From contig JAMFSG010000308.1 of NCBI GenBank assembly GCA_026225155.1, positions 1-11,711 of the forward strand: a DNA stretch of 11,711 nucleotides, in the 5' to 3' direction. The DNA comes from Verrucomicrobiota bacterium. GTDB lineage: Bacteria > Verrucomicrobiota > Verrucomicrobiia > Limisphaerales > UBA11358. Position numbers and translations under genes: made by a program. The notes under the pieces are model-generated. The model searched no databases, was not told the DNA's origin, and worked only from the letters and a program-made list of their open reading frames with translations. Below, one piece after another: positions 1-6,133 of the stretch; position 1 is the stretch's first letter; the number at the start of each line of letters is the position of its first letter.

Positions 1-65
1 GGGAGGGACGGCGTGTCGCCGTCCCAAATTAAATTAAAATGGGTCGCCGACACGGCAACCCTCCC
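1..65. repeat. Paired REP-like hairpin element
   Basis: Two 25-base units lie in inverted orientation (1-25 and 41-65) around an AT-rich 15-base spacer. Each unit starts with GGGAGGG (read outward-in) and folds on itself. Unit 1 forms a perfect 9-bp stem (5-13 with 17-25) with loop TGT. Unit 2, read on the minus strand, forms a 9-bp stem with the same loop and one G-T wobble. The units differ at five positions: two stem pairs are swapped in a compensatory way (A-T to T-A, G-C to C-G), and the fifth change makes the wobble. This is the architecture of REP/BIME-type elements. The left part of the element may be cut by the window edge. Whether a RAYT transposase is involved cannot be seen here. 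Confidence 0.7.
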
Positions 66-86
66 AAAAAAACGAAAGGTAAAATT

Positions 87-314
87 ATGCTTGGTGGATT
101 TGAAATATTGATTGTGTTGGTTTTGCTTCCGCTCGCGTTTTTGGCGTTCGCGTTTTGGATCTGGATGCTGATTGACGCCATTCAAAACAAAGGACTGACC
201 GATGGAGAAAAAATTGGATGGATGATCGCGATTGCATTGCTGCATTGGTTGGGCGGGTTGCTTTACTTTTTCATCGGTCGTCCGAAACGGAACACACCGC
301 TCGCAGCGACATGA
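87..314 (+). CDS. PLDc_N-like small two-helix membrane protein
   Basis: A 75-residue integral membrane protein. Helix 1 spans about residues 5-30 and runs into a WxWMLIDAI motif. A short polar loop (NKGLTDGEKIGW, 33-45) follows, then helix 2 (about 45-63), ending in FFIGRPKR. This WxxxLIDxI...K..W...I......G...YF..GR pattern matches the phospholipase D/cardiolipin synthase N-terminal family (PLDc_N), which also occurs as stand-alone proteins of unknown function. No PLD catalytic HKD motif is present, so no enzyme activity is implied. An in-frame ATG at 39 exists but lies inside the REP-like repeat and would add 16 basic residues. The start at 87 is preferred because GAAAGG lies 7 nt upstream and the family alignment starts there. 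The next gene begins 6 nt downstream, suggesting an operon. Confidence 0.75.
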   Translation: MLGGFEILIVLVLLPLAFLAFAFWIWMLIDAIQNKGLTDGEKIGWMIAIALLHWLGGLLYFFIGRPKRNTPLAAT

Positions 315-320
315 AATTTT

Positions 321-857
321 ATGGCTGAATCTGAACAAACCAAAGTCTGTCCGCTTTGTGCTGAAACCATCAAAGCGGTGGCAAAAGTTTGTCCGCATTG
401 CCGGAAATATCAATATTGGTGGGCGTTCATCACCACCCATGATGTGCTTGCTGTTTTGCCGATATTGATTCTTGTTTGGACTGCCTGGGCGCTTATGGAG
501 ATGTTTTACAGCGGGCGGGATTTTTCTTCCAGCCGTGATAAAATTGAAGTTTTAAACTCACAACTGGCGTTGGATGTTACAAGTTACAGCACAAATGTGA
601 TAGTATCTGGGGTTCTTACGAACGGTAGCGATTACGCTTGGAATATAGGCGAGTTTGAAGTGCGTTTTTTTGATGATTCGGGAAAGCTGGCTGATGCTGA
701 CAAAGCCTCGACCATTTTTACCGTTTTGCCACATAGTAATGATTCTTTTAAAATTACTTTATATTCGCGAAATTCAATTCCCAAATACGCCAGCCATAAA
801 GTATTAGTTCAATCAGCTCATGACCCAAATCACTACCCATTGCTCGGTGGTAATTGA
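321..857 (+). CDS. Zinc-ribbon, single-helix membrane protein (copy 1)
   Basis: A 178-residue protein of unknown function with three parts. An N-terminal zinc ribbon has C10xxC13 and C24xxC27 separated by 10 residues (CPLCAETIK...CPHCRK). A hydrophobic helix spans about residues 42-62. After a short linker with the GRDFS motif comes a beta-rich domain (about 75-165) whose VSGVLTNGSDYAW...EVRFFDDSGKL pattern resembles FxLYD-type sandwich domains. The likely topology is zinc ribbon in the cytoplasm and beta domain outside, but this is inferred. It is followed after 12 nt by a clear paralogue of the same design and length (870-1403). Base composition is more AT-rich than the flanking metabolic genes. 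A role in envelope sensing or scaffolding is conceivable but not shown. Confidence 0.75.
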   Translation: MAESEQTKVCPLCAETIKAVAKVCPHCRKYQYWWAFITTHDVLAVLPILILVWTAWALMEMFYSGRDFSSSRDKIEVLNSQLALDVTSYSTNVIVSGVLTNGSDYAWNIGEFEVRFFDDSGKLADADKASTIFTVLPHSNDSFKITLYSRNSIPKYASHKVLVQSAHDPNHYPLLGGN

Positions 858-869
858 TCAGGCAAATAT

Positions 870-1403
870 ATGAATGAAGAAATTTCACGAGTTTGTTCTT
901 ATTGTGCCGAGCCGGTAAAAAATGCAGCCAAGATTTGTCCGCACTGCCGGCAATGGTTGTCTGTATTTTCCTTGAGAAACCCGATAGTGGTTTCAACATT
1001 TTTAATTTTCTTCATTTTAATATTTGCGGTGGCTCTTATCTGTTCCATTCAGCGGCTATTTGATCCGGGAATAGATTTTTCACCGTATCGAAATGACATT
1101 TCAATAGTTGAATCGCGAATGAATTTTTCAAACGATGAGAAAGACCCCATGTTGTATTTGGTTGTTTTAGTCACGAACAAAACTGACGTGGCATGGAGAA
1201 GTATTCAGTTTGACGCAAGGTTTTTCGACAAATCTGGGACGTTGATTGATACTTGTGATTATCCCGTATCTAGCTTGGTAATCCCACCACATGCGGAATC
1301 TGCATTGCGCATCAAAACCCATCCGACCCATCCATTATTAGATTACGAATCTTTTAAGATTTCTGTTCGATCTGCGCGTGATGCCAAGGCTCGGTTGTAT
1401 TAA
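870..1403 (+). CDS. Zinc-ribbon, single-helix membrane protein (copy 2)
   Basis: A 177-residue tandem paralogue of the preceding gene. The zinc ribbon is C9xxC12 and C23xxC26 (CSYCAEPVK...CPHCRQ). A strongly hydrophobic segment covers about residues 38-59, followed by a linker with GIDFSPYR that matches GRDFSSSR in copy 1. The C-terminal beta domain contains VLVTNKTDVAW...FDARFFDKSGTL, aligning with VLTNGSDYAW...FEVRFFDDSGKL in copy 1. The paralogues are clearly diverged outside the ribbon and this core, so the duplication is not recent. Both keep all four zinc ligands. The function is unknown. The carbonic-anhydrase-like gene starts 4 nt after its stop, so all four genes may be cotranscribed. 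Confidence 0.75.
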   Translation: MNEEISRVCSYCAEPVKNAAKICPHCRQWLSVFSLRNPIVVSTFLIFFILIFAVALICSIQRLFDPGIDFSPYRNDISIVESRMNFSNDEKDPMLYLVVLVTNKTDVAWRSIQFDARFFDKSGTLIDTCDYPVSSLVIPPHAESALRIKTHPTHPLLDYESFKISVRSARDAKARLY

Positions 1404-1407
1404 AAAT

Positions 1408-2226
1408 ATGCGTCTCTTTGAATCCATCATTGACGCCAATCACCGCGCCGTCGCCGGTGACGCGAACGCCGGTTTGCATCCCGATGAGTTTGCAGACGCG
1501 TTGCCGGTCGTTGCGTTGACGTGCATTGATCCGCGATTGAACGCATTTTTTCCCAACGCGCTGGCGTTGCCCGCCGAAGAGTTCATCTGGTTGCGCAACG
1601 CGGGCAACATCATCACCGACAAACTTTCCAGCACGATGCGGTCGCTCGCACTCGCGTGCGCGGTGAAAGGCGGCCGCGAAATCGCCATCATCGGCCACTC
1701 GGATTGTCAGGTCGCTAAAACGCCGATGACTTTGTTGCTGGATAAATTAGTGGCGCTGGGCGTCGAGCGCAGCCGTTTGCCGGATAATCTTGCGGAATTT
1801 TTCGGCACGTTCAGCAGCGAACGACAGAACGTCATCAAGGCCTGCGATTTCGCGCGCAACAGTCCGCTCATCGGCCTGAAAATCCCGGTGCACGGCCTGA
1901 TGATTGACACCGAGACGGGGAAACTTGATTGGGTCGTGAATGGTTACGAGACATTGCAAACGCTCGCGCAGCCGACGATGCCAAAAATGGATTTCGCGGC
2001 CCTGGGATCGCTCGGCGCGTTCAAAGATTTCGACATGGGCGAAATGAAATTTCCAGAAATGAAGATTGGCGAGGCGGCGTTGCCGGGAAATCCGTTGAAG
2101 TCGGGAATCGCGCCCGTTCTGAATTTGTCCCCAATACCGCCCCCACCAATTGTTAAACCGCCCCCACCGTTGCGTCCGGCGAAAGTTCCATTGCCACCGC
2201 CGATCCGTCCGCGTGGTTTTCAGTGA
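1408..2226 (+). CDS. Beta-carbonic-anhydrase-family protein with proline-rich tail
   Basis: A 272-residue protein. Residues about 1-185 carry the beta-carbonic anhydrase signature: CIDPR (zinc ligand C39, with the D41/R43 pair), RNAGN at 63-67, and GHSDCQ at 96-101 giving zinc ligands H97 and C100. These are the residues needed for reversible CO2 hydration, so activity is plausible. From about 186 the protein leaves the family and continues with a Met/Phe/Lys-containing linker and then a proline-rich stretch (242-267) with PPPP runs. The tail is unusual for this enzyme family and could mediate protein contacts. An in-frame ATG at 1378 would overlap the upstream gene by 26 nt. ATG 1408 is preferred because MRLFESIIDANH begins like a normal family N-terminus. 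No signal peptide is seen. A carbonic-anhydrase-related binding protein cannot be excluded. Confidence 0.8.
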   Translation: MRLFESIIDANHRAVAGDANAGLHPDEFADALPVVALTCIDPRLNAFFPNALALPAEEFIWLRNAGNIITDKLSSTMRSLALACAVKGGREIAIIGHSDCQVAKTPMTLLLDKLVALGVERSRLPDNLAEFFGTFSSERQNVIKACDFARNSPLIGLKIPVHGLMIDTETGKLDWVVNGYETLQTLAQPTMPKMDFAALGSLGAFKDFDMGEMKFPEMKIGEAALPGNPLKSGIAPVLNLSPIPPPPIVKPPPPLRPAKVPLPPPIRPRGFQ

Positions 2227-2250
2227 GGGTGGCGGTCTTGCGAATAAGCA

Positions 2251-2330
2251 TGGTGGGGCGAGCGTCCCCGCGAGCCGCCGCGATCAAAGTTCCAAGCCAT
2301 ATCCGGCTCGCGAGGACGCTCGCCCCACCA
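2251..2330. repeat. Long hairpin repeat between convergent genes
   Basis: Two 27-base arms (2251-2277 and 2304-2330) are reverse complements with a single mismatch (C2268 against A2313), around a 26-base loop. The arms share the core GGGGCGAGCGTCC. The element fills most of the 132-bp gap between the carbonic anhydrase gene (+) and the O-methyltransferase gene (-), where it could act as a bidirectional transcription stop, although no clear T-run follows. A closely related single arm occurs inside the nnr coding region at 4810-4836 (25 of 27 bases), so this is a dispersed repeat family and not only a local terminator. Confidence 0.75.
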
Positions 2331-2358
2331 GCCGAAATCCATTTCAGCCTTTAGCTGC

Positions 2359-3027
2359 TCATTCTACAACCAGCGCCATTGCAAACCCGTCGTAACCTTT
2401 GCTGCCGACGGTTTGCAGGAGCGTGGCGTTGACGCGCGGTTCGGCGGCGAGGAGTTCGTTGAAACGACGCGCGCCTTGCACGCGCGAGTCTTCATTGTCC
2501 GCCTCAATTACTTCGCCTTTGCGCACCACGTTGTCGGCGATAATCAATGTGCCGCGCCGTGACAGTTTCAGCGCCCACACGAGATATTCGGGATACGATT
2601 CCTTGTCGGCATCAATGAAAATAAAATCAAACGGCGCACGTTTTTCGGCGACGAGTTGCGCGAGTGAATCGGACGCCTTGCCGAGACGCAGTTCAATTTG
2701 ATTCGCGAATCCAGCGCGAACGAAATTAGCGCGGGCAACTTCGGCGTGCTTCGGTTCAAATTCCAACGTGACGAGTTTCCCGTCCGCTGGCAAAGCGCGC
2801 GCGAGCCAGATCGTGCTGTAACCGCCGAGCGTCCCGATCTCCAAAATGTTTTGCGCGCCGTGAGATTGCGCGAGTAATTGCAACAATTTGCCCTGGTTTG
2901 GCGCGACATTGATTTCCGGCAAACCCGCCGCGCGGCTGGCGGCGAGCGCCACGTCCAAAACCGGATCAGCGGGCACGAACAAGTCGTTGATGTAATTATC
3001 AACCGCAGTCCATTTTTCCTGGCTCAT
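2359..3027 (-). CDS. SAM-dependent O-methyltransferase (COMT/CCoAOMT-like)
   Basis: A 222-residue soluble class I methyltransferase of the O-methyltransferase family 3 type. The SAM-binding loop is EIGTLGGYS (63-71), followed by an acidic strand end at E89 (TLEFEP). The metal-binding motif FIDADK (137-142) with D139, plus D165-N166 (IIADNVV), match the Mg2+-dependent catechol/caffeoyl-CoA methyltransferases. Length is normal for bacterial members. The N-terminus (VDNYINDLFV) and C-terminus (GSKGYDGFAMALVVE) match this family, so the gene looks complete. The methyl acceptor cannot be told from sequence; small catechol-like molecules are typical. The tfoX-like gene lies 57 nt upstream on the same strand, so the two may be cotranscribed. 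It faces the carbonic anhydrase gene convergently across the 2251-2330 hairpin. Confidence 0.9.
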   Translation of the reverse strand: MSQEKWTAVDNYINDLFVPADPVLDVALAASRAAGLPEINVAPNQGKLLQLLAQSHGAQNILEIGTLGGYSTIWLARALPADGKLVTLEFEPKHAEVARANFVRAGFANQIELRLGKASDSLAQLVAEKRAPFDFIFIDADKESYPEYLVWALKLSRRGTLIIADNVVRKGEVIEADNEDSRVQGARRFNELLAAEPRVNATLLQTVGSKGYDGFAMALVVE

Positions 3028-3084
3028 GAGTGTAAGAGTTAAAGTTATTTCTGTTGGTTTTGAAAAAGAGATGACCGCAAATTT

Positions 3085-3483
3085 TTATCCGCGCGCTTTT
3101 TTCTTTTTCGCTTTTGGTTTGGCGGCAGCGATTTTAATGGCGCGTTGCGCCCACGCGACGAGTTCCGGCGCGTTTTCCAAAACGTCTGGCGGCACTTCGT
3201 GATACGCCATCGTCAGCGTTTTGCCTTTCGATTTGTAAGTAAAGGGTTCCATGCCGCGCGCGACGTATTCCGCTTGTGACTTCGCATTGGTTTTAAAGAA
3301 CAGCCGGCCTTCATCGAGGATGCCGAAGAAATTTTCGCCGCTGTAAATGCCATGCGCGCCGAACATCGCCCGCGTCCGCAATTCCGGCAGTGCGTTCAAC
3401 TGGTCGAGCACAAATTCTTTGAAGGAGTCGTCCGCCACGTCGTCAGACTGGTTTATTTTTAATCCGGCGGCAAGCGGTCGCAT
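3085..3483 (-). CDS. TfoX N-terminal-domain protein
   Basis: A 132-residue protein containing one TfoX_N domain (about 20-112). Diagnostic stretches are RAMFGAHGIYSGENFFGILDEGRLFFKTN (38-66), MEPFTYKSKGK (78-88) and AYHEVPPDVLENAPELVAWA (93-112). TfoX_N is the N-terminal half of the competence regulator TfoX/Sxy, but many bacteria carry it alone and its role there is unknown. No TfoX C-terminal domain is present, so a competence function should not be assumed. The C-terminus is a Lys/Ala-rich tail (120-132). The ATG at 3483 gives about 15 residues with no family counterpart; an in-frame GTG at 3438 (VADDSFKEFVLDQL) is a good alternative start. Transcription from the upstream lipoprotein gene is probably blocked by the hairpin at 3542-3570. 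Confidence 0.85.
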   Translation of the reverse strand: MRPLAAGLKINQSDDVADDSFKEFVLDQLNALPELRTRAMFGAHGIYSGENFFGILDEGRLFFKTNAKSQAEYVARGMEPFTYKSKGKTLTMAYHEVPPDVLENAPELVAWAQRAIKIAAAKPKAKKKKARG

Positions 3484-3541
3484 GGTGAAAGTGGCGGAAT
3501 CTTTTACGGTTCATAAAAAGCCCTGGCGGCGAAAATAAATC

Positions 3542-3570
3542 CGCCGTTCCTAAAAACATTAGGAACGGCG
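3542..3570 (-). terminator. Intrinsic terminator of the small lipoprotein gene
   Basis: A perfect 12-bp stem (3542-3553 with 3559-3570) with a 5-base loop. On the minus strand it begins 15 nt after the stop of the His/Asp-rich lipoprotein gene and is followed by a T-rich run (GATTTATTTTC). Position and shape fit a rho-independent terminator for that gene. Confidence 0.75.
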
Positions 3571-3584
3571 AATGCGTTTTCAAT

Positions 3585-3746
3585 TCACGGATGGTCGGGA
3601 TGCCAATCGCCAGGATGATCGGGATGATCGTCGTGGTGGAAGGGCGGATGGCCATGATCATCGGGATGGTCATCATGACGTTCAACCACGCAGCCGGTGA
3701 AAACGAACAGGCTTGCGGCGGCGATCGATAGCAGAATGGATTTCAT
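3585..3746 (-). CDS. Tiny His/Asp-rich lipoprotein
   Basis: A 53-residue reading frame below usual ORF-calling size. Residues 1-18 form a lipoprotein signal peptide: MK, a hydrophobic core, and lipobox FTGC with C19 as the lipidated residue. The predicted mature part is 35 residues, of which 10 are His and 9 are Asp, arranged in DDHPDDHGH and HHDDHPDHP runs. It contains no lysine and one tryptophan. Such composition suggests binding of divalent metals (Zn, Ni, Cu or Co) at the cell surface or periplasm; this is inference. Support for a real gene comes from the complete signal peptide and lipobox, and from the terminator 15 nt past the stop. A TTGACA hexamer lies at 3780-3785 on the minus strand, but no clear -10 box or ribosome binding site is seen. 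No family is recognised. Confidence 0.7.
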   Translation of the reverse strand: MKSILLSIAAASLFVFTGCVVERHDDHPDDHGHPPFHHDDHPDHPGDWHPDHP

Positions 3747-3879
3747 AGTTTAATTGGCACGGTCGGTTTATTTTCGGGTTGTCAAAGTTAGATCAGCTTC
3801 ATTTTGAAGGTAACACGTTTCCGGTGACGCGCAAAAAAGGGAATCCAGCGAGAGCAACTGGCATGCTTGACTTGCCGGC

Positions 3880-4542
3880 TTACATATCCTTCAGCAAATG
3901 TTTCAAACCCGTGGCGGCGATTTGGAGTCCGACGCAAAAAACCAGAAACGCGCTCAAGCGGTTCACGATCTGTTCGCCGCGCGCGCCGAGTTTGCCCAAA
4001 ACCGCCGGCGTGAACGCATAGCAGATATAAATCAAAATGCTCATGACCACGATGGCGAGAAAAATAGCGGACAGATTGAGCAAGTGCGACAGCAACGCTT
4101 CTTCGCTGGTGTGCGCGCTCAAGGTGAGCAGGACGGAAATCGTTCCCGCGCCGGTCGTCATGGGAAATGCGAGCGGATAAAATAAAATATCTTCCACGTC
4201 ATGATGCTGGCTGGGAGTGGAAGTTTCGGCGGAACTGCGCGATTCGTCGTTGGGCGAAAGCAATTGCCAGCCGGTGCGGCAGATCAAAATTCCACCTGCG
4301 ATCTGCACCACGGGCAAAGAAATGCCAAACAGTTTGAACAGCCAGCTTCCCACAAGCAACGCGACCGTGCAGATGAGAAAACAATAGAACGCAATTTTGC
4401 CGGCGGCGATTTTGCGTTCCGCGTTGGTCAACTTATGCAAAAACGGATCCAGCACGAACGCTGTGCCGACCGGATTCACGACGGGAAACAGCGCCACAAA
4501 ACCCAAAAAGGCCAGTTCCAAAAAGGAAAAAACGGTTTCCAT
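3880..4542 (-). CDS. MarC-family integral membrane protein
   Basis: A 220-residue multi-helix membrane protein. Family signatures are FVALFPVVNPVG (15-26), IAGGILICRTGWQLL (81-95), FYPLAFPMTTGAGTIS (121-136) and RLSAFLVFCVGLQI (195-208). About six membrane helices are expected, in two groups separated by a polar loop (97-118). MarC/SNARE-associated-type proteins are found across bacteria. Despite the name (multiple antibiotic resistance locus), MarC itself was not shown to confer resistance, and the transport role is unresolved. Length and both ends fit the family. It lies 40 nt downstream of nnr on the same strand and is probably cotranscribed with it. No sign of truncation. Confidence 0.88.
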   Translation of the reverse strand: METVFSFLELAFLGFVALFPVVNPVGTAFVLDPFLHKLTNAERKIAAGKIAFYCFLICTVALLVGSWLFKLFGISLPVVQIAGGILICRTGWQLLSPNDESRSSAETSTPSQHHDVEDILFYPLAFPMTTGAGTISVLLTLSAHTSEEALLSHLLNLSAIFLAIVVMSILIYICYAFTPAVLGKLGARGEQIVNRLSAFLVFCVGLQIAATGLKHLLKDM

Positions 4543-4582
4543 GTCGGCGATAAATTAAGCGGACAAAATTAAAAATCCAATT

Positions 4583-6016
4583 TCAAATCGTGTTGCCGAT
4601 TTCCACTGCGAGATCTTCGATTGTCCAATTCGTGCGCGCACTTTGCAATTTGTCCGCCGTCGCGCCATGCTGCCAGACGGCATAGCGGATGGTTTTTCCA
4701 ACATCGGTTTGCAGCGCGGGTTGCGCGAGCAGGCCGGTGATGAAACCGCCGAGCAGGTCGCCACTGCCGCCTTGCGCGAGTTGCGGATTGCCGGACGGAT
4801 TCACAAAAATGGCGGGGCGAGCGTCCTCGCGAACCGTTTCATCACGGCCAATCAAAGTCTGGCTGCCTTTCAAAACAATCCACGCGCCGCCGAATTTTTT
4901 GGAAAGATCGCGCAAGGACTGGACACGGTTGGCCTGAATTTTTTCCGCCGTCGTTTCCAAAAGCCGCGCGGCTTCGCCCGGATGCGGCGTCAAAACGCGG
5001 ACGGCGTTTTCGGGAAAATCTTCCGCCGCCAAAAAATCCAGCGCGCTGGCATCTATGATCAACGGCACTTTTGCTTCGCGCCAAAGTTGCCGTGTGAAAT
5101 GTTTTAATTCCGCAGAATCTTTTTTGGCGGCGAGGCCAGGGCCAATGAGAATCGCGCTGGCATTTTTTGGCAATAGCGTTTCCGGCGTCCAGATATTGAC
5201 CATCGCGGCGGCGAGCTGGGCAGCGACAGGCGCATACGTTTCTGGCTGCGTGAAGAGCGTGACCAAGCCGGGCTGTGCGCGTTGGGCACCGTGCGCGGTC
5301 AAAACGCCCGCACCGTGATAACCAAAACTGCCGGCGATGATCGCCGCGTGGCCGAAGGTTCCCTTGTTTCCAGAGATTGTTCGCGGCGGCGGGAAATTTT
5401 CAAAATCTTCCGCAAGCGTCCAATTCAATTCGCTTTGGGCGGAGCAGGGGACGAGGCCGACGTCATCGGCGACTTCCAATCGACCCACGTAAGACCACGC
5501 GGCTTGCGCGAGCATCCCGATTTTCGGCGCGCCAATGGTGAGCGTGACGGCGGCTTCGATGGCCGCGCCAAAAGTTTCGCCGGTTTCCGCGTTGAGACCG
5601 GAGGGAACATCCACGGAGAGCACGGGAATTTTCGCGGCGTTGACAGCAGTAATAATTTTCTGCCACGCGTCGCCGAGCGGGCGATTCAAGCCGATGCCGA
5701 AAATGCCGTCAATGACCAGCGCCGGTTTTTCACGCAACGCCATTTCCACTTTCAACAAATCACCGGCGGGCAGAAGCAGTTCCAGAAATTTTACCTTGCG
5801 TCCGTCGAGATGCGTTTTCGCGGCGCGGGCGTCGTCGCCGTTGTGGCCTTTGCCGGCGAGGATCAAGATTGTATCGTCGGTGCGCGTGAGTTTGCGCGCG
5901 CGGCGGGCGATGCGTTTGCCGACGCGCTTGATGACTTCGGCCTCGGTCTGGCCGGTCGCCCAGGTGGATTTTTCCCACGCGCGCATCTGGGCCAGATTGA
6001 GAACCGGAATCGGCAT
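4583..6016 (-). CDS. nnr: Bifunctional NAD(P)H-hydrate epimerase / dehydratase
   Basis: A 477-residue repair enzyme that restores NADH and NADPH damaged by hydration. The N-terminal YjeF_N epimerase domain (about 1-190) interconverts R- and S-NAD(P)HX, with VIDGIFGIGLNRP (101-113) and LSVDVPSGLNAETG (133-146) conserved. The C-terminal ribokinase-like dehydratase (about 215-477) removes water using ADP or ATP. Its motifs are NKGTFGHAAIIAGS (217-230), LIGPGL (290-295), VLTPHPGEA (341-349), LKGSQTLI (382-389) and NPSGNPQLAQGGSGDLLGG (406-424). Oddities: the nucleotide loop reads GHNGDD (57-62) where GNNGGD is usual, and the usual LMExAG segment near residue 30 is not recognisable, so epimerase activity is less certain than dehydratase activity. 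Residues 394-402 (TVREDARPA) are encoded by a copy of a dispersed repeat arm. Divergent from phoB; marC follows. Confidence 0.92.
   Translation of the reverse strand: MPIPVLNLAQMRAWEKSTWATGQTEAEVIKRVGKRIARRARKLTRTDDTILILAGKGHNGDDARAAKTHLDGRKVKFLELLLPAGDLLKVEMALREKPALVIDGIFGIGLNRPLGDAWQKIITAVNAAKIPVLSVDVPSGLNAETGETFGAAIEAAVTLTIGAPKIGMLAQAAWSYVGRLEVADDVGLVPCSAQSELNWTLAEDFENFPPPRTISGNKGTFGHAAIIAGSFGYHGAGVLTAHGAQRAQPGLVTLFTQPETYAPVAAQLAAAMVNIWTPETLLPKNASAILIGPGLAAKKDSAELKHFTRQLWREAKVPLIIDASALDFLAAEDFPENAVRVLTPHPGEAARLLETTAEKIQANRVQSLRDLSKKFGGAWIVLKGSQTLIGRDETVREDARPAIFVNPSGNPQLAQGGSGDLLGGFITGLLAQPALQTDVGKTIRYAVWQHGATADKLQSARTNWTIEDLAVEIGNTI
4810..4836. repeat. Dispersed repeat arm inside nnr
   Basis: This 27-base segment matches the perfect-consensus arm of the intergenic hairpin at 2251-2330 at 25 of 27 bases (core GGGGCGAGCGTCCTCGCGA). 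Here it lies inside the nnr reading frame, encoding TVREDARPA just before the conserved NPSGNP motif. No second arm is nearby. Chance similarity over this length is very unlikely. Confidence 0.7.
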
Positions 6017-6062
6017 GGCGAGAAGTTAAACTTTTTTCGCGCGGGCAAAAAGCAGAATTGCA

Positions 6063-6114
6063 TCGTCACAAAATCGTCACCCATTTGTCGCGCATTTGAA
6101 ATTGTGTGACAAAT
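6063..6114 (+). promoter_or_regulatory. Candidate PHO box (PhoB-binding direct repeats)
   Basis: Two identical 7-mers TCGTCAC at 6063-6069 and 6074-6080, and a third imperfect copy TTGTCGC at 6085-6091, are spaced exactly 11 bp apart. The first spacer is AAAA. This matches the layout of the enterobacterial PHO box (two CTGTCAT units, AT-rich 4-bp spacer, 11-bp period) and keeps the GTCA core. It lies 43-71 bp upstream of a phoB-like gene, between phoB and the divergent nnr. An inverted repeat ATTTGTC / GACAAAT (6083-6089, 6108-6114) overlaps the right side. No convincing -10 element could be fixed for either direction. Confidence 0.55.
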
Positions 6115-6133
6115 CCGCGCGTGCCATGCTGCG

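Noticed and set aside
321..1403. Zinc-ribbon pair as a defence system
   Set aside because: No nuclease, nucleotide-cyclase, ATPase or other effector accompanies the two proteins, so there is no basis for such a claim.
3085..3483. Competence regulator TfoX/Sxy
   Set aside because: Only the N-terminal domain is present; the C-terminal domain of the regulator is missing.
5282..6109. Long plus-strand open frame (275 codons) opposite nnr
   Set aside because: It is antisense to a well-conserved two-domain enzyme; its product is compositionally biased with no motifs, as expected opposite a GC-rich gene.
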